From Frankiaceae bacterium (lineage in GTDB: Bacteria; Actinomycetota; Actinomycetes; JAFAQI01): a DNA stretch of 6,192 nucleotides. The position numbers were made by a program, and so were the translations under genes. Below, in pieces: positions 1 to 5,334 of this stretch. A model generated the notes under the pieces. That model was not told the DNA's origin. It saw nothing but the letters and a program-made list of their open reading frames with translations, and did no database searches. The DNA lies in the NCBI GenBank assembly GCA_030840615.1, contig JAVEEE010000242.1, forward strand, positions 1 to 6,192. Direction: 5' to 3'. The stretch's first letter is position 1; the number at the start of each line of letters is the position of its first letter.

Positions 1-1100
1 TCGGCCGCCGGGCCCTCTCGACCTGGGTGTCGACCCGGGTCGCCGTCGCCGTGCTGTCCCTGGCGACAGGCTGGATGGTGGTCGACACCACCGCGGGCAA
101 CGTCGGGTCCTGGTTGTCGAGCTGGGACCGCTGGGACACCGGCTTGTTCGTGAAGGTCGCGCGGTTCGGCTATCAGGGCTATCCCGAGCACTACAGCGAC
201 AAGGGTGTCGTCGCGTTCTTCCCCGGTGAGCCGCTTGCGCTGCGCGCCGTCCACGCCGTCGTGCGCAACTGGGTCGCTTCCGGGTTGCTGATCTCGGCCG
301 TGGCAGGGGCGGTGGCCTGCGTCGCCCTCGCCCGGCTCGGAGCACTCGACTGGGGGGCCGAGACCGGCTCGCGCGCCGTGCTCTTCCTGTCGTTGTCGCC
401 GTACGCCGTGTTCCTGGCGGCCGGCTACTCCGAGGCACTGTTCCTCGCCTTCGCGTTGCCGGCGTGGTTGGCCGCGCGGCGTGGTCGCTGGCTGCTGGCC
501 GGAGCGCTGGCCGCCGGCGCGGGTGTGGTGCGCGTGACCGGTCTGTTCCTTGCCGCAGCGCTGATCGTGCAATGGCTGGTCGATCCGGGGAGCGCCCGCC
601 GGCGGCGCGACCTGGTGCCGCTCGGCTTGCCGTTCGCCGCGATCACGGGCTACGTCGTCTACCTGCACGGCATCACGGGCGACTGGCTCGCGTGGCCGCA
701 TGCCGAGCAGCGACAGTGGGGACGGACTCTGACCGCACCGTGGACCGCTCTGCACACCACCTGGTCGGCGGCGGGTGACACGACGCAGGGCGCGGCGTAT
801 GCCTGGTCGTTCCGCGCGGAGATCGCGGCTGTCATCGTCGGCGTCGCACTCTGCGTCGCGCTTCTCGCGCTTCGCCGCTGGGCCGAGCTGGTCTACGTGG
901 GTGGTCAGCTCGTCGCGTTGGCGACGTCGTCGTTCTATCTGTCGGTCGCCCGCACCACGTTGCTGTGGTGGCCGTTGTGGTTGTTGCTCGCACGTGCCTC
1001 GACGCAGCGGCCATGGGTGCAACCCGTCTACCTATCGCTTGCCGCACCGCTCATGGCAGTTGGCGTCGTGACGTTCGTGACCGGTCACTGGGTCGGTTGA
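1..1100 (+). CDS. PIG-V-like GT-C mannosyltransferase (5' partial)
   Basis: This is a polytopic membrane glycosyltransferase resembling the PIG-V/GT76 family. Such GT-C enzymes use polyprenyl-phosphate-linked mannose as donor on the outer membrane face; the acceptor cannot be inferred here. Counting from an in-frame GTG at base 27, an N-terminal hydrophobic helix is followed by W33-D34-R35-W36-D37, the loop aspartates typical of the GT-C active site, then a GY pair (48-49) and A63-F64-F65-P66, matching the family pattern WD...GY...FFP. Several hydrophobic segments follow, and the protein ends in HWVG, a usual family C-terminus. The GTG at 27 has no Shine-Dalgarno sequence. The frame is open to base 3 and upstream codons (ALSTWV) look like the start of the first membrane helix, so the true start probably lies left of the window. 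Membrane family is confident; mannose specificity is inferred. Confidence 0.8.
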   Translation, partial: GRRALSTWVSTRVAVAVLSLATGWMVVDTTAGNVGSWLSSWDRWDTGLFVKVARFGYQGYPEHYSDKGVVAFFPGEPLALRAVHAVVRNWVASGLLISAVAGAVACVALARLGALDWGAETGSRAVLFLSLSPYAVFLAAGYSEALFLAFALPAWLAARRGRWLLAGALAAGAGVVRVTGLFLAAALIVQWLVDPGSARRRRDLVPLGLPFAAITGYVVYLHGITGDWLAWPHAEQRQWGRTLTAPWTALHTTWSAAGDTTQGAAYAWSFRAEIAAVIVGVALCVALLALRRWAELVYVGGQLVALATSSFYLSVARTTLLWWPLWLLLARASTQRPWVQPVYLSLAAPLMAVGVVTFVTGHWVG

Positions 1101-1107
1101 CCTGGGA

Positions 1108-1138
1108 GCTGCGGGGCAGGAAACGCGCGCGCCGCAGC
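1108..1138 (+). terminator. Weak stem-loop after the mannosyltransferase gene
   Basis: Eight bases after the mannosyltransferase stop, GCTGCGG (1108-1114) is perfectly complementary to CCGCAGC (1132-1138), giving a 7-bp GC-rich stem with a 17-base loop. No T-run follows, so this is at best a T-less actinobacterial-style terminator and could be chance in GC-rich DNA. Confidence 0.2.
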
Positions 1139-1170
1139 ATCGTCGGCGCCCGGTAAGGCAGCATGGATGC

Positions 1171-1962
1171 GTGAAGTCCTGGCGTCGGCAGTCGGCAGCA
1201 GCGGCCATCGTGGCCGCTGCGTGCTGGCCGCTGGCCCTCGTGGTCGCGGCACCGGCAGCGGCGGCGCAGCGATGTCACGTGATGACGATCCGGTATGCCT
1301 TCCCCTCGACGACCTCGGGCAGCCTTGCCTTCGAGCCGGACCATTGCGACATCGCGTTCGGCGAGATCGTGCAGTTCACCAACAACACGCTGTCGCGAGT
1401 TCACGTCACCGTTTCCGGTGGCTACTCGCGAGACGTGACGCCTGGCGAGACGACCAGCAAGGCGCAGAGCTTCGTCGGGTCGGCGGCGGGCCCCCACGAG
1501 GTGAGCGCGACGGACGAGACGGTGCCCACCGGATCCTCAGCCGACGGCAGCATCACCGTCGGTGCATCACCGTCGCCGAGCCCGTCACACTCTCCGCACG
1601 GGCACCCGTCGTCGCACCCGCCGTCACCGAGTCCGTCCTCGACGGGAACCGGCCCGCAAGTGGCCCCGACACCGCCGAGGGTGGGCGGCTTCGTCCCGAA
1701 GTCCCGACCACCGTCACCTCCCGCCGGGCAGGTGCCGTCGCCTTCGCTGGCCCCGGTGCCCACGGTGACGCCGGACCCGCAGCCGTCGGCCACGGCGGTC
1801 GTGGCCGGTCCGGTCGAGCCCGCCGGCGCCCGCCGCCTCGGGCTGCCGGCTGCGCTCGCCGCTCTCGCGGTCGTGGGGTCCGGCGCCGGCCTCGTCCGCG
1901 TCGTGCTCGCGGAGCCCATCAGCCCTGTGGACGACCCGAGAAACGTCGGCGGGACGGCCTAG
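1171..1962 (+). CDS. Secreted membrane-anchored cupredoxin-like protein
   Basis: This 263-aa protein is of unknown function. Residues 1-32 form a signal peptide: KSWRR, a hydrophobic core, and a likely cleavage after A30-A31-A32. Residues 33-130 resemble a cupredoxin beta-sandwich. 'FGEIVQFTNNTLSRVHVTV' (63-81) matches the plastocyanin/azurin strand pattern (G-x-x-V-x-F-x-N...H-x-V) with H78 where a copper-binding His is expected. The usual C-x(2-4)-H-x(2-4)-M ligand loop near the end is missing; only H109 stands in 'AGPHEVSATDE'. C35 and C59 could form a disulfide. Residues 131-220 are a Pro/Ser/Thr stalk with H140, H143, H145 and H149 clustered. Residues 223-241 form a membrane helix followed by a short tail; no LPXTG motif is present. 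The GTG start is chosen because it gives the signal peptide. AAGG lies 11 bases upstream, and TAAGGC at 1155 could instead be a -10 for a leaderless mRNA. Confidence 0.75.
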   Translation: MKSWRRQSAAAAIVAAACWPLALVVAAPAAAAQRCHVMTIRYAFPSTTSGSLAFEPDHCDIAFGEIVQFTNNTLSRVHVTVSGGYSRDVTPGETTSKAQSFVGSAAGPHEVSATDETVPTGSSADGSITVGASPSPSPSHSPHGHPSSHPPSPSPSSTGTGPQVAPTPPRVGGFVPKSRPPSPPAGQVPSPSLAPVPTVTPDPQPSATAVVAGPVEPAGARRLGLPAALAALAVVGSGAGLVRVVLAEPISPVDDPRNVGGTA

Positions 1963-1975
1963 CCTGATTCCTTGC

Positions 1976-1981
1976 TAGCCT
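1976..1981 (+). promoter_or_regulatory. Candidate -10 box for the rpsF operon
   Basis: TAGCCT fits the actinobacterial -10 pattern TANNNT and would start transcription near base 1988, about 113 bases before rpsF. CTAGCCT occurs twice as a direct repeat, at 1959-1965 and 1975-1981. The first copy overlaps the stop codon of the preceding gene and could be an alternative -10. No convincing -35 was found; GGGACG at 1951-1956 is a weak match at 19-base spacing. Confidence 0.35.
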
Positions 1982-2014
1982 GGGCGGCGCTCCCGGCTTC
2001 TCATGAGTCGGCGA

Positions 2015-2092
2015 GCGACCTCCTGCCACGGAACGACCGTGGCCGCCTGCCGGCCGAACAAGCCGCGGGTTACCGAGTCCGAAGGAGGACGC
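2015..2092 (+). promoter_or_regulatory. rpsF leader: long-range helix covering the ribosome binding site
   Basis: GCGACCTCCT (2015-2024) can pair with AGGAGGACGC (2083-2092): nine Watson-Crick pairs with one A-A mismatch (2018/2089). This would bury the rpsF Shine-Dalgarno AAGGAGG (2082-2088), which lies 12 bases before the ATG at 2101. The enclosed segment holds a perfect 7-bp hairpin, GCCACGG/CCGTGGC (2025-2031/2037-2043, loop AACGA), stacked directly on the long-range helix, and a weaker CGGC/GCCG hairpin (2051-2054/2062-2065). Many bacterial rpsF mRNAs carry a leader motif bound by the S6:S18 complex for autoregulation. CCG trinucleotides at 2073-2075 and 2079-2081 would be candidates for its conserved CCG, but membership in that family is not shown. 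A local GTCC/GGAC hairpin (2077-2080/2087-2090) is an alternative fold. Confidence 0.5.
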
Positions 2093-2100
2093 AGTCACAC

Positions 2101-2391
2101 ATGCGTCGCTATGAACTGATGGTCATCCTCGACCCCGATCTCGAGGAGCGCACCATCGCTCCCTCCCTCGACCAGTTCCTCGGTGTCGTCCGCCAAGGCG
2201 GCGGCAGCGTGGAGAAGGTCGACGTCTGGGGCCGCCGCCGGCTTGCCTACGAGATCAACCACAAGGTCGAAGGCATCTACGCCGTGCTGGACGTGACGGC
2301 CGAGCCGGCCACTGTCAAAGAGCTCGATCGGCAGCTCAACCTCAACGAGGCTGTGCTGCGGACGAAGCTCACCCGTCCGGATGCGAAGTAG
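2101..2391 (+). CDS. rpsF: 30S ribosomal protein S6
   Basis: This 96-aa protein binds 16S rRNA in the 30S platform as a heterodimer with S18, encoded two genes downstream. The sequence is diagnostic throughout: MRRYELMVILDPDLEER at the start, GGSVEKVDVWGRRRLAYEI in the middle and ELDRQLNLNEAVLRTKL near the end, the last being typical of actinobacterial S6. The length fits the family. The ATG at 2101 is chosen because the S6 fold begins there and AAGGAGG lies 12 bases upstream. The frame remains open further upstream, to a TTG at 1972, but that extension does not resemble S6. The gene heads the rpsF-ssb-rpsR-rplI cluster, with ssb beginning 9 bases after its stop. Its leader can hide the ribosome binding site, which suggests translational feedback by S6:S18; this is inference. 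Confidence 0.97.
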   Translation: MRRYELMVILDPDLEERTIAPSLDQFLGVVRQGGGSVEKVDVWGRRRLAYEINHKVEGIYAVLDVTAEPATVKELDRQLNLNEAVLRTKLTRPDAK

Positions 2392-2400
2392 GGGGCGAGC

Positions 2401-2904
2401 ATGGCCGCTGGTGACACCAACATCACCGTCGTCGGAAACCTGACGGACGACCCGGAGCTGCGTTTCACCCCCAGTGGTGCCGCGGTAGCCAACTTCACCG
2501 TGGCGTCGACGCCACGTTTCCTCGACAAGCAGACCAACGAGTGGAAGGACGGCGACGCGCTGTTCCTTCGCTGCAACATCTGGCGGCAAGCGGCGGAGAA
2601 CGTCGCGGAGTCGCTGCAGCGCGGCATGCGGGTCATCGTCACGGGTCGACTCAGGCAGCGGTCCTACGAGACCAAGGAAGGCGAGAAGCGCACGGTCTAC
2701 GAGGTTGAGGTAGACGAGATCGGCCCCTCCATGCGCTACGCGACCGCCAAGGTCAACAAGGTCCAGCGCAGCGGCGGTTCGGGCGGCGGCGGTGGTGGCG
2801 GCGGATACGGCGGGGGCCCCGGCGGCGGTGCCGCGGCGGACGACCCGTGGGCCACGCCGGCACCCAGCGGTGGTGGCGACCTGACCGACGAGCCTCCGTT
2901 CTAG
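2401..2904 (+). CDS. ssb: Single-stranded DNA-binding protein
   Basis: This 167-aa SSB coats single-stranded DNA at forks and repair sites and recruits partner proteins through its C-terminal tip. Residues about 5-110 form the OB fold, with ITVVGNLTDDPELRFTPSG (8-26), V29-A30-N31-F32 and the aromatic-rich LRCNIWRQAAENVAESL stretch (56-72). W48, W61 and Y89 are plausible base-stacking residues. A Gly-rich flexible linker (about 124-160) leads to the acidic, hydrophobic tip DEPPF (163-167), close to the DDxPF/DEPPF tip of actinobacterial SSBs. The linker and tip are intact, so it should still bind partners. The ATG at 2401 has only a weak G-rich site (GGGGGCGAG) and lies 9 bases after the rpsF stop, consistent with translational coupling. 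Many actinobacteria carry a second SSB elsewhere; this cluster position marks the primary one. Confidence 0.97.
   Translation: MAAGDTNITVVGNLTDDPELRFTPSGAAVANFTVASTPRFLDKQTNEWKDGDALFLRCNIWRQAAENVAESLQRGMRVIVTGRLRQRSYETKEGEKRTVYEVEVDEIGPSMRYATAKVNKVQRSGGSGGGGGGGGYGGGPGGGAAADDPWATPAPSGGGDLTDEPPF
2771..2832 (+). repeat. GGN-rich simple-sequence tract inside ssb
   Basis: A run of GGN codons encodes the SSB glycine linker (GGSGGGGGGGGYGGGPGGG). GGC and GGT codons are mixed, which limits slippage, but length changes here would be tolerated because the linker is disordered. Confidence 0.6.
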
Positions 2905-2944
2905 AGCTCGCCCCTCTTCCCCTGACAACGACAACCATTGACTC

Positions 2945-2948
2945 GGAG
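2945..2948 (+). promoter_or_regulatory. Ribosome binding site that fixes the rpsR start
   Basis: GGAG lies 7 bases before the ATG at 2956 and supports that start over an upstream in-frame TTG at 2938, which has no purine-rich site and would add six residues not seen in S18 proteins. Confidence 0.75.
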
Positions 2949-2955
2949 TTCCTCG

Positions 2956-3192
2956 ATGCCTAAGCCTCCCGCCCGCAAGCCGAAGAAGAAGGTCTGCGCC
3001 TTCTGCAAGGAAAAGGCGACCTCGGTCGACTACAAAGACATCAACCTGCTGCGCAAGTTCATCTCCGACCGCGGCAAGATCCGCGCGCGCCGGGTGACCG
3101 GAAACTGCTCCCAGCACCAGCGTGACGTCGCCATCGCCATCAAGAACAGCCGCGAGATGGCGATGCTCCCCTACACCAGCACGGCCCGCTGA
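2956..3192 (+). CDS. rpsR: 30S ribosomal protein S18, zinc-binding (C+) type
   Basis: This 78-aa protein pairs with S6 and binds the central domain of 16S rRNA. A lysine-rich N-terminus is followed by VCAFC (C14, C17), DYKDINLLRKFISDRGKIRARR (25-46) and VTGNCSQHQRD (C51, H54). The four residues C14, C17, C51 and H54 form the zinc-ribbon set of 'C+' S18 proteins. Zinc-independent 'C-' paralogues lack them and are usually encoded elsewhere with other alternative ribosomal proteins under Zur control. This copy is therefore the housekeeping, zinc-replete form. It is 51 bases after ssb, the widest gap between rpsF and rplI, with no obvious promoter in it, and rplI begins 11 bases after its stop. 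Confidence 0.97.
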   Translation: MPKPPARKPKKKVCAFCKEKATSVDYKDINLLRKFISDRGKIRARRVTGNCSQHQRDVAIAIKNSREMAMLPYTSTAR

Positions 3193-3197
3193 GGAGG
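3193..3197 (+). promoter_or_regulatory. Strong ribosome binding site of rplI
   Basis: GGAGG begins directly after the rpsR stop codon and sits 6 bases before the rplI ATG, an optimal spacing. It fixes the rplI start and fits coupled translation with rpsR. Confidence 0.8.
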
Positions 3198-3203
3198 ATC
3201 GAG

Positions 3204-3656
3204 ATGAAGCTCATCCTCACTCAGGAGGTCGGCGGGCTCGGTGGCCCGGGCGACATCGTCGAGGTCAAGGACGGCTACGGCCGCAACTTCCTGGTCCCGC
3301 GCGGACTCGCCATCAAGTGGACCCGCGGCGCGGAGTCGCAGGTCGGGCAGATCCGGCGCGGTCGCGAGGTCCGCGAGATCCGCGACCTCGGCCAGGCCCA
3401 GGAAGTCGCAGCCCAGCTGGGCGCGCTCAAGGTGTCGCTGCTGTCGCGGGCCGGCCAGGGCGGCCGACTGTTCGGCTCGGTCACGGCCGCCGATGTCGTG
3501 GACGCCGTCAAGGCCGCGGGTGGCCCGCAGCTGGACAAGCGCCGCGTCGAGCTGCCGGCCGCGCACATCAAGACGGTGGGCACGCACACCGTGTCGGTCC
3601 GGCTGCACCCCGAGGTGCTCGCCACCCTCGCCGTCGACGTCAGCCCCGACGCCTGA
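3204..3656 (+). CDS. rplI: 50S ribosomal protein L9
   Basis: This 150-aa protein binds domain V of 23S rRNA at the base of the L1 stalk. It has the usual two-domain L9 layout. The N-terminal rRNA-binding domain is MKLILTQEVGGLGGPGDIVEVKDGYGRNFLVPRGLA (1-36), including the family signature with G24-Y25, N28-F29-L30 and P32. A long charged connecting helix follows (about 41-75). The C-terminal domain has LFGSVTAADVVDAV and LDKRRVEL...IKTVGTHTVSVRLHPEV. Length is normal. It is the last gene of the tightly spaced ribosomal cluster; a 292-base gap then separates it from dnaB, suggesting partial transcriptional separation. Confidence 0.97.
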   Translation: MKLILTQEVGGLGGPGDIVEVKDGYGRNFLVPRGLAIKWTRGAESQVGQIRRGREVREIRDLGQAQEVAAQLGALKVSLLSRAGQGGRLFGSVTAADVVDAVKAAGGPQLDKRRVELPAAHIKTVGTHTVSVRLHPEVLATLAVDVSPDA

Positions 3657-3673
3657 CGCCCGACATTTCTTTT
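3638..3673 (+). terminator. Possible weak terminator at the end of rplI
   Basis: CGTCAG (3638-3643) pairs with CTGACG (3653-3658), a 6-bp stem spanning the rplI stop. TTTCTTTT (3666-3673), the longest T-rich run in the window, follows after 7 bases. Alternatively GACGCCCG (3655-3662) pairs perfectly with CGGGCGTC (3690-3697) around that T-run. Neither is a textbook terminator, and the spacer to the T-run is long. Confidence 0.3.
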
Positions 3674-3815
3674 GTGCACAGCCGGTGCACGGGCGTCGTT
3701 CCAGGTCGCCATGCGTGTCTGACGGGTGGTCGAGACCTCGCCCACAAGCTCGTCAACAGGCAGTCCCCCGCGACGCGGCACTGCGTCCACAGGCGCGTCC
3801 CCCGATGCGGACACA
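3672..3815 (+). repeat. Array of degenerate DnaA-box-like 9-mers before dnaB
   Basis: Five same-strand 9-mers resemble the actinobacterial DnaA box TTGTCCACA: TTGTGCACA (3672-3680, one mismatch), TCGCCCACA (3738-3746, two), TCGTCAACA (3750-3758, two), GCGTCCACA (3783-3791, two) and GCGGACACA (3807-3815, four). The last three are each followed by GG, giving a majority sequence TCGTCCACAGG. A weaker relative, GGTCCAAGG, is at 3832-3840. The first box includes a GTGCAC palindrome repeated 11 bases later (3674-3679, 3685-3690). Apart from these repeats and promoter signals I see no gene in 3657-3948. DnaA binding is inference. Confidence 0.45.
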
Positions 3816-3865
3816 GGCTGGCGAACCCATCGGTCCAAGGGGGTCCGCGCAGGCCCGTCGCTTCC

Positions 3866-3871
3866 TAGGCT
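3866..3871 (+). promoter_or_regulatory. Candidate -10 box for dnaB
   Basis: TAGGCT matches the common actinobacterial -10 form TAGRNT. It would start a transcript near base 3878, leaving a leader of about 70 bases before dnaB and placing the DnaA-box-like array just upstream of the promoter. No clear -35 is present. Confidence 0.35.
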
Positions 3872-3935
3872 CCACTCGGAAAGTGTCGGTGGTCGCCCGG
3901 ACGATGTCGATCATGCATTCGACTGTCGGGGCCAT

Positions 3936-3942
3936 AGGGGGA
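3936..3942 (+). promoter_or_regulatory. Ribosome binding site that fixes the dnaB start
   Basis: AGGGGGA lies 6 bases before the GTG at 3949. In-frame ATGs at 3904 and 3913 have no purine-rich site, and the residues they would add do not look like DnaB. Confidence 0.65.
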
Positions 3943-3948
3943 CGTGCT

Positions 3949-5334
3949 GTGAGTGTCGCTGATGTCGTGACCATGCCCGGGGGTGACGGACCGGGACGGG
4001 TCGACTTCGATCGCACGCCACCGCAGGATCTCGTGGCCGAACAGAGCGTCCTCGGCGGCATGCTGCTGTCGAAGGACGCGATCGCCGACGTCGTCGAGGT
4101 GTTGCGGCCCGGTGACTTCTACCGCCCGGCGCACCAGACCATCTACGACGCCGTCATCGATCTCTACGGCCGGGGCGAGCCGGCCGACCCGGTGACGATC
4201 GCGGGCGAGCTCACTCGGGAGGGCACGCTCGCCAAGGTTGGCGGCGCCACCTATCTGCACACGTTGATCGCCTCGGTGCCGACCGCGGCCAACGCGGGCT
4301 ACTACGCGGAGATCGTCCGCGAGCGGGCGGTCCTGCGGCGACTGGTCGAGGCCGGCACCCGCATCGTGCAGCTCGGTTACGGCGCCGCCGGCGCCATGGG
4401 TGGTGACGTGGATGACATCGTCGACCGGGCCCAGCAAGCCGTTTACGACGTCACCGAACGGCGTACCAGCGACGACTATGTGCGGCTGGAGGAGGTGCTG
4501 CAGCAGGCCTTCGACGAGATCGAGGCCATGGGCAGCCGCGGTTCCGAGCTCTACGGCGTACCGACGGGTTTCCGCGAGCTCGACGAGCTGACCAACGGAT
4601 TGCACCCCGGCCAGCTGATCGTCGTCGCCGGGAGGCCGGCACAGGGAAAGTCCACCCTCGGACTCGACATCATGCGCGCGGCGTCCATCAAGAACGGCCA
4701 GACGAGTGTCCTGTTCTCGCTGGAGATGGGCCGCGGCGAGATCACCATGCGACTGCTGTCGGCCGAGGCCCGCATCCTGCTGTCGCATCTGCGCACGGGG
4801 TCGATGACCGACGACGACTGGAACCGGCTCGCCCGCAAGATGGGCGAGATCGCGGAGGCGCCGATGTTCATCGACGACTCACCCAACATGTCGATGATGG
4901 AGATCCGCGCGAAAGCCCGCCGGCTCAAGCAGCGCCACGATCTCAAGCTCGTCGTCGTCGACTACCTGCAGCTGATGACCAGCCCGCGGCGGGTGGAGAA
5001 CCGTCAGCAGGAGGTGTCGGAGATGAGCCGTTCGCTGAAGCTGCTCGCGAAGGAGCTCGAGGTGCCGGTGATCGCGATCAGCCAGCTCAACCGCGGCCCG
5101 GAGCAGCGTTCGGACAAGCGCCCGCAGATGTCCGACCTTCGTGAGAGTGGCGCGATCGAGCAAGACGCGGACATGGTGATCCTGCTGCACCGCGAGGACT
5201 TCTACGAGAAGGAGTCCCCCCGCGCAGGTGAGGCCGACCTCATCGTCGCGAAGCACCGCAACGGCCCGACCAAGGACGTGGTCGTGCTGTCACAGCTGCA
5301 CTATTCACGGTTCGTCGACATGCAGCAGAGCTGA
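3949..5334 (+). CDS. dnaB: Replicative DNA helicase DnaB
   Basis: This 461-aa helicase unwinds DNA at the fork as an ATP-driven hexamer and recruits primase. A short variable N-terminus precedes PPQDLVAEQSVLGGMLLS, the start of the helical N-terminal domain (about 24-130). The RecA-like domain begins near GVPTGFRELDELTNGLHPGQ. Walker A is GRPAQGKST (228-236, K234) and Walker B is VVVDYLQL (335-342, D338). Downstream lie AISQLNRGPEQR and DLRESGAIEQDADMVILLHR, then AKHRNGPT (K435, R437), which holds the arginine finger region. All helicase motifs are intact. There is no intein at the Walker A or later sites, whereas M. tuberculosis DnaB carries one. Gln in the Walker A loop (PAQGKS) is unusual beside the common PGVGKS or PAMGKT. 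The start is the GTG with a good ribosome binding site; the 3' end overlaps a convergent gene by 30 bases. Confidence 0.97.
   Translation: MSVADVVTMPGGDGPGRVDFDRTPPQDLVAEQSVLGGMLLSKDAIADVVEVLRPGDFYRPAHQTIYDAVIDLYGRGEPADPVTIAGELTREGTLAKVGGATYLHTLIASVPTAANAGYYAEIVRERAVLRRLVEAGTRIVQLGYGAAGAMGGDVDDIVDRAQQAVYDVTERRTSDDYVRLEEVLQQAFDEIEAMGSRGSELYGVPTGFRELDELTNGLHPGQLIVVAGRPAQGKSTLGLDIMRAASIKNGQTSVLFSLEMGRGEITMRLLSAEARILLSHLRTGSMTDDDWNRLARKMGEIAEAPMFIDDSPNMSMMEIRAKARRLKQRHDLKLVVVDYLQLMTSPRRVENRQQEVSEMSRSLKLLAKELEVPVIAISQLNRGPEQRSDKRPQMSDLRESGAIEQDADMVILLHREDFYEKESPRAGEADLIVAKHRNGPTKDVVVLSQLHYSRFVDMQQS

Noticed and set aside
1167..1967. Alternative plus-strand frame with an ATG at 1167 over the cupredoxin-like gene
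   Set aside because: The product is Arg/Gly-rich without domains, while the frame from 1171 has a signal peptide, a domain, a stalk and a membrane anchor.
1972..2100. In-frame extension of rpsF to a TTG at 1972
   Set aside because: The extra residues do not match S6, and a strong AAGGAGG precedes the ATG at 2101.
2003..2119. Small upstream frame (38 residues, ATG at 2003) overlapping the rpsF start
   Set aside because: No ribosome binding site, no family resemblance, and its ATG lies in a short palindrome (CTCATGAG); a leader peptide is possible but unsupported.
2938..2943. TTGACT resembling a -35 box before rpsR
   Set aside because: No -10 box lies at a suitable distance; the hexamer is only 12 bases from the rpsR start.
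2095..3117. 340-residue open frame on the minus strand opposite rpsF, ssb and rpsR
   Set aside because: It is antisense to three certain genes, resembles no family I recognise, and long antisense frames are usual in GC-rich coding DNA.
3365..3390. Inverted repeat CGAGGTC/GACCTCG inside rplI
   Set aside because: It falls in the repetitive charged helix codons (REVREIRDL) and is best explained by codon repetition.
3241..3948. In-frame extension of dnaB back into rplI
   Set aside because: The added sequence is Arg/Ser-rich, overlaps rplI in another frame and does not resemble DnaB; GTG 3949 has a good ribosome binding site.
3865..4788. 307-residue open frame on the minus strand opposite dnaB
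   Set aside because: It mirrors the dnaB codon pattern, has no recognisable domain, and lies wholly over a certain gene.
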